DNA from: Candidatus Pelagibacter sp. TMED106
GTDB lineage: Bacteria > Pseudomonadota > Alphaproteobacteria > Pelagibacterales > Pelagibacteraceae
DNA: 7,285 nucleotides
Assembly (NCBI GenBank): GCA_002170275.2
Contig: NHFH02000004.1
Location: 10,906 to 18,190 of the forward strand
Reading direction: 5' to 3'
Shown here: in pieces, positions 5,840 through 7,285 of the stretch
Numbering within the stretch: the first letter of the stretch is position 1
Layout: each line of letters begins with the position of its first letter
Made by a program: the position numbers and the translations under genes
Notes under the pieces: model-generated
Told to the model about the DNA's origin: nothing
Database searches by the model: none
What the model saw: the letters and a program-made list of their open reading frames with translations, nothing else

Positions 5840-6836
5840 GCAAATTTTAAGTCATTTAAAAAACAAAAAGATACTTCAAATATTTAAAAAATTTGAAAAA
5901 TCATTAAATAATAATAGTAAATTTGCTGTAGCTGTCTCAGGAGGCCCTGATAGCTTGTCATTAGCATTTTTAGCAAAATGTTTTGCGCTAAAAAATAAAT
6001 TAACGGTAAAATATTTTATAGTTGATCATGGATTAAGAAAAAATTCTAAAAAGGAAGCTGAAACTGTAGTTAGAGTTTTAAAAAAGGTTAATATTTCTTG
6101 TAAAATTTTGAAATGGAATGGAAAAAAACCATCTTCAAATATTCAATCTATGGCAAGGCAAAAAAGATATTCTTTATTAATTAACGAATGTAAAAAAAAT
6201 AGAATTCAAAACATTTTATTGGGGCATCATTTAGATGATTTATTTGAAAATTTTTTCTTAAGAATTTTAAGAGGAAGTGGTTTAAATGGAATAATCTCTT
6301 TAGATAAAAAAAATTTAAATAGAAATCAAAACATATCAATCTTAAGACCACTATTAGATTTGGAAAAAAAGGATTTAATTTATTTATCTAAAGAAGTTTT
6401 TAATTTTTTTGTAAAAGATCCTTCAAATAAAAATGAAGATTTTAAAAGAGTAAGAATTAGAAATTTGCTTGATAATCTTGGGGATGAAGGTCTAGATAAA
6501 AAAAAATTTTTATTAACTATTAATAACTTAAAAGATTCTGATAATTCAATAAAATTTTATGTTAATAGAAATATTGAAATAAACTCAAACTTTTTAAAAA
6601 AAAATACTTTAATTTTAAGTAAATCCTTTTTTGATCAATCTAATGAAGTAATTTTTAGGTCATTAACAAAAGTTATTCAAACCATCGGCCAAAAGTATTA
6701 TCCTGTTCGAGGAAAAAGCATTACTTTGTTGATGAAAAAAATTAAATCTAGTCCAATCTTAAAATTGACCTTAGGAGGTTGTTTTATTGAAAAAATAAAT
6801 GAAAGTGTAGTATTATCCAAAGAAAGTAATAATTAA
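5799..6836 (+). CDS. tilS: TilS, tRNA(Ile)-lysidine synthetase
   Basis: TilS uses ATP and lysine to convert C34 of tRNA-Ile(CAU) to lysidine, changing it from AUG to AUA reading. This matters greatly in an AT-rich genome that uses ATA heavily. The 345-residue protein has the PP-loop ATP-binding motif SGGPDS (47-52), VDHGLR (75-80), the LGHHLDDLFEN active-site segment (141-151), RILRGSG (155-161), RPLLDL (182-187) and DPSNKNEDFKRVRIR (206-220), all family hallmarks. It is shorter than E. coli TilS (432), and the C-terminal part is reduced and poorly conserved, as in many alphaproteobacteria. The ATG at 5799 overlaps cpoB by 41 nt and puts about 40 residues before the PP-loop. A TTG at 5814 is a possible later start. 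No Shine-Dalgarno is visible, so coupling to cpoB translation is likely. Confidence 0.95.
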   Translation: MNQKSLSVKNRVHRQILSHLKNKKILQIFKKFEKSLNNNSKFAVAVSGGPDSLSLAFLAKCFALKNKLTVKYFIVDHGLRKNSKKEAETVVRVLKKVNISCKILKWNGKKPSSNIQSMARQKRYSLLINECKKNRIQNILLGHHLDDLFENFFLRILRGSGLNGIISLDKKNLNRNQNISILRPLLDLEKKDLIYLSKEVFNFFVKDPSNKNEDFKRVRIRNLLDNLGDEGLDKKKFLLTINNLKDSDNSIKFYVNRNIEINSNFLKKNTLILSKSFFDQSNEVIFRSLTKVIQTIGQKYYPVRGKSITLLMKKIKSSPILKLTLGGCFIEKINESVVLSKESNN

Positions 6837-6861
6837 AGTTATATATTGTAACATTTTGACA

Positions 6862-6892
6862 CTTGTTTAATTTATAATAATTCTTATCTTAT
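6862..6892 (+). promoter_or_regulatory. ftsH: Heat-shock-type (RpoH) promoter candidate for ftsH
   Basis: CTTG (6862-6865), 17 nt, then CTTATCTTAT (6883-6892) matches the recalled alphaproteobacterial heat-shock consensus CTTG-N17/18-CYTATNTNNG at every defined base except the final G. Transcription would start within a few bases of the ATG at 6897, so the message would be nearly leaderless. Overlapping it are TTGACA (6856-6861) and TATAAT (6873-6878), but these are only 11 nt apart and cannot form one housekeeping promoter; the TATAAT might act alone. ftsH is a known heat-shock gene in E. coli, which supports the reading. Confidence 0.5.
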
Positions 6893-6896
6893 AGAC

Positions 6897-7285
6897 ATGA
6901 ATATAAAAAATTTAGCTATGTGGGCCATAATTGTTTTTTTGACTATTGGTCTTTACAACATGTTCAAAAACCCTCAAGCTAATGTTAAGAATAATAATAC
7001 CTTAATATTTTCTGAGTTTTTAAAAGCAGTAGATAATGGTGAGGTAGTAAAAGTTGAAATTCAAGGAAACAATATTAGAGGAGTTCTTTCAAATGGAAAT
7101 AATTTTTCAACGTATTCTCCAAGTGATCCAAATTTAATTGAAAAACTTTCATCTAAAGGTGTAAGTATTTCAGCCGCTCCCCTTGAAGATAAAATGCCAT
7201 CATTGTTTGGAGTCTTATTATCTTGGTTCCCAATGTTATTATTGATTGCAGTTTGGATATTTTTTATGAGACAAATGCAAGGTGG
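6897..7285 (+). CDS. ftsH: FtsH, membrane AAA+ zinc protease, N-terminal part (3' truncated)
   Basis: FtsH is a hexameric inner-membrane protease that removes damaged membrane proteins and short-lived regulators. Only the first 130 residues are in the window and the frame is still open at its end. MNIKNLAMW is the usual start. A first membrane segment (about 6-24) is followed by the periplasmic domain with IFSEFLKAVDNGEVVKVEIQ and TYSPSDPNLIEKL. The second membrane segment is LLSWFPMLLLIAVWIFFMR (107-125), and then RQMQGG leads towards the ATPase domain. The AAA+ Walker motifs and the HEXXH zinc site lie beyond the window. ATG 6897 is chosen because the MNxKNLA start is conserved; the ATG at 6918 would cut into the first membrane helix. 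No Shine-Dalgarno sequence precedes it. ftsH after tilS is the common alphaproteobacterial order. Confidence 0.97.
   Translation, partial: MNIKNLAMWAIIVFLTIGLYNMFKNPQANVKNNNTLIFSEFLKAVDNGEVVKVEIQGNNIRGVLSNGNNFSTYSPSDPNLIEKLSSKGVSISAAPLEDKMPSLFGVLLSWFPMLLLIAVWIFFMRQMQG

Noticed and set aside
6856..6878. TTGACA and TATAAT before ftsH read as one housekeeping promoter
   Set aside because: The two hexamers are each perfect but lie only 11 nt apart, too close for sigma-70 type recognition (about 17 nt).
1..7285. A novel defence, mobile or CRISPR-like system
   Set aside because: All coding space is taken by recognised housekeeping genes in a conserved order. No integrase, transposase, repeat-spacer array, tRNA attachment site or compositional break is visible; the phage-like RuvC relative has the same AT-rich codon use as its neighbours.

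Overview
The window is a 7.3-kb, very AT-rich, gene-dense stretch with every gene on the + strand. It carries the conserved Tol-Pal cell-envelope cluster in its alphaproteobacterial order: yebC (3' end), a RuvC-type nuclease, tolQ, tolR, tolA, tolB, pal, cpoB (ybgF), tilS, then ftsH (5' end). Gene order, protein motifs, strong A/T codon preference, 1-base spacers and start/stop overlaps point to a streamlined marine alphaproteobacterium of the SAR11/Pelagibacterales type. This placement is an inference from gene content and composition; no rRNA or other definitive marker is present.

Layout. Bases 1-851 hold the C-terminal part of a YebC/PmpR-family protein, joined by a TGATG stop/start overlap to a small RuvC-fold Holliday-junction nuclease of the divergent, phage-like type. 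The usual ruvA, ruvB and ybgC are absent between it and tolQ. Bases 905-4158 encode tolQ-tolR-tolA-tolB with spacers of 1, 9 and 1 nt. They give the inner-membrane motor (TolQ, TolR), its periplasm-spanning transducer (TolA) and the periplasmic propeller (TolB). A 116-nt spacer follows, the most regulatory-looking gap in the window. It holds three AATTAAC repeats at 11-bp period that form two overlapping copies of the CtrA consensus TTAA-N7-TTAAC, then a weak promoter candidate and a duplicated Shine-Dalgarno block before pal. The lipoprotein gene pal ends at a strong intrinsic terminator. A consensus -10 box lies just after it and would give cpoB a nearly leaderless message. cpoB overlaps tilS by 41 nt. 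The final spacer, before ftsH, contains a close match to the alphaproteobacterial heat-shock (RpoH) promoter.

How the genes work together. TolQ-TolR use proton-motive force to energise TolA, which acts through TolB on the peptidoglycan-bound lipoprotein Pal. This holds the outer membrane to the wall and constricts it at division. CpoB tunes this system and septal wall synthesis. TilS (lysidine on tRNA-Ile(CAU), needed to read AUA) and FtsH (membrane AAA+ protease) are frequent neighbours of this cluster in alphaproteobacteria.

No undescribed defence, mobile or biosynthetic system is visible. The core genes are ordinary. The points worth a second look are the unusual RuvC relative with missing partners, and the regulatory architecture around pal, cpoB and ftsH.
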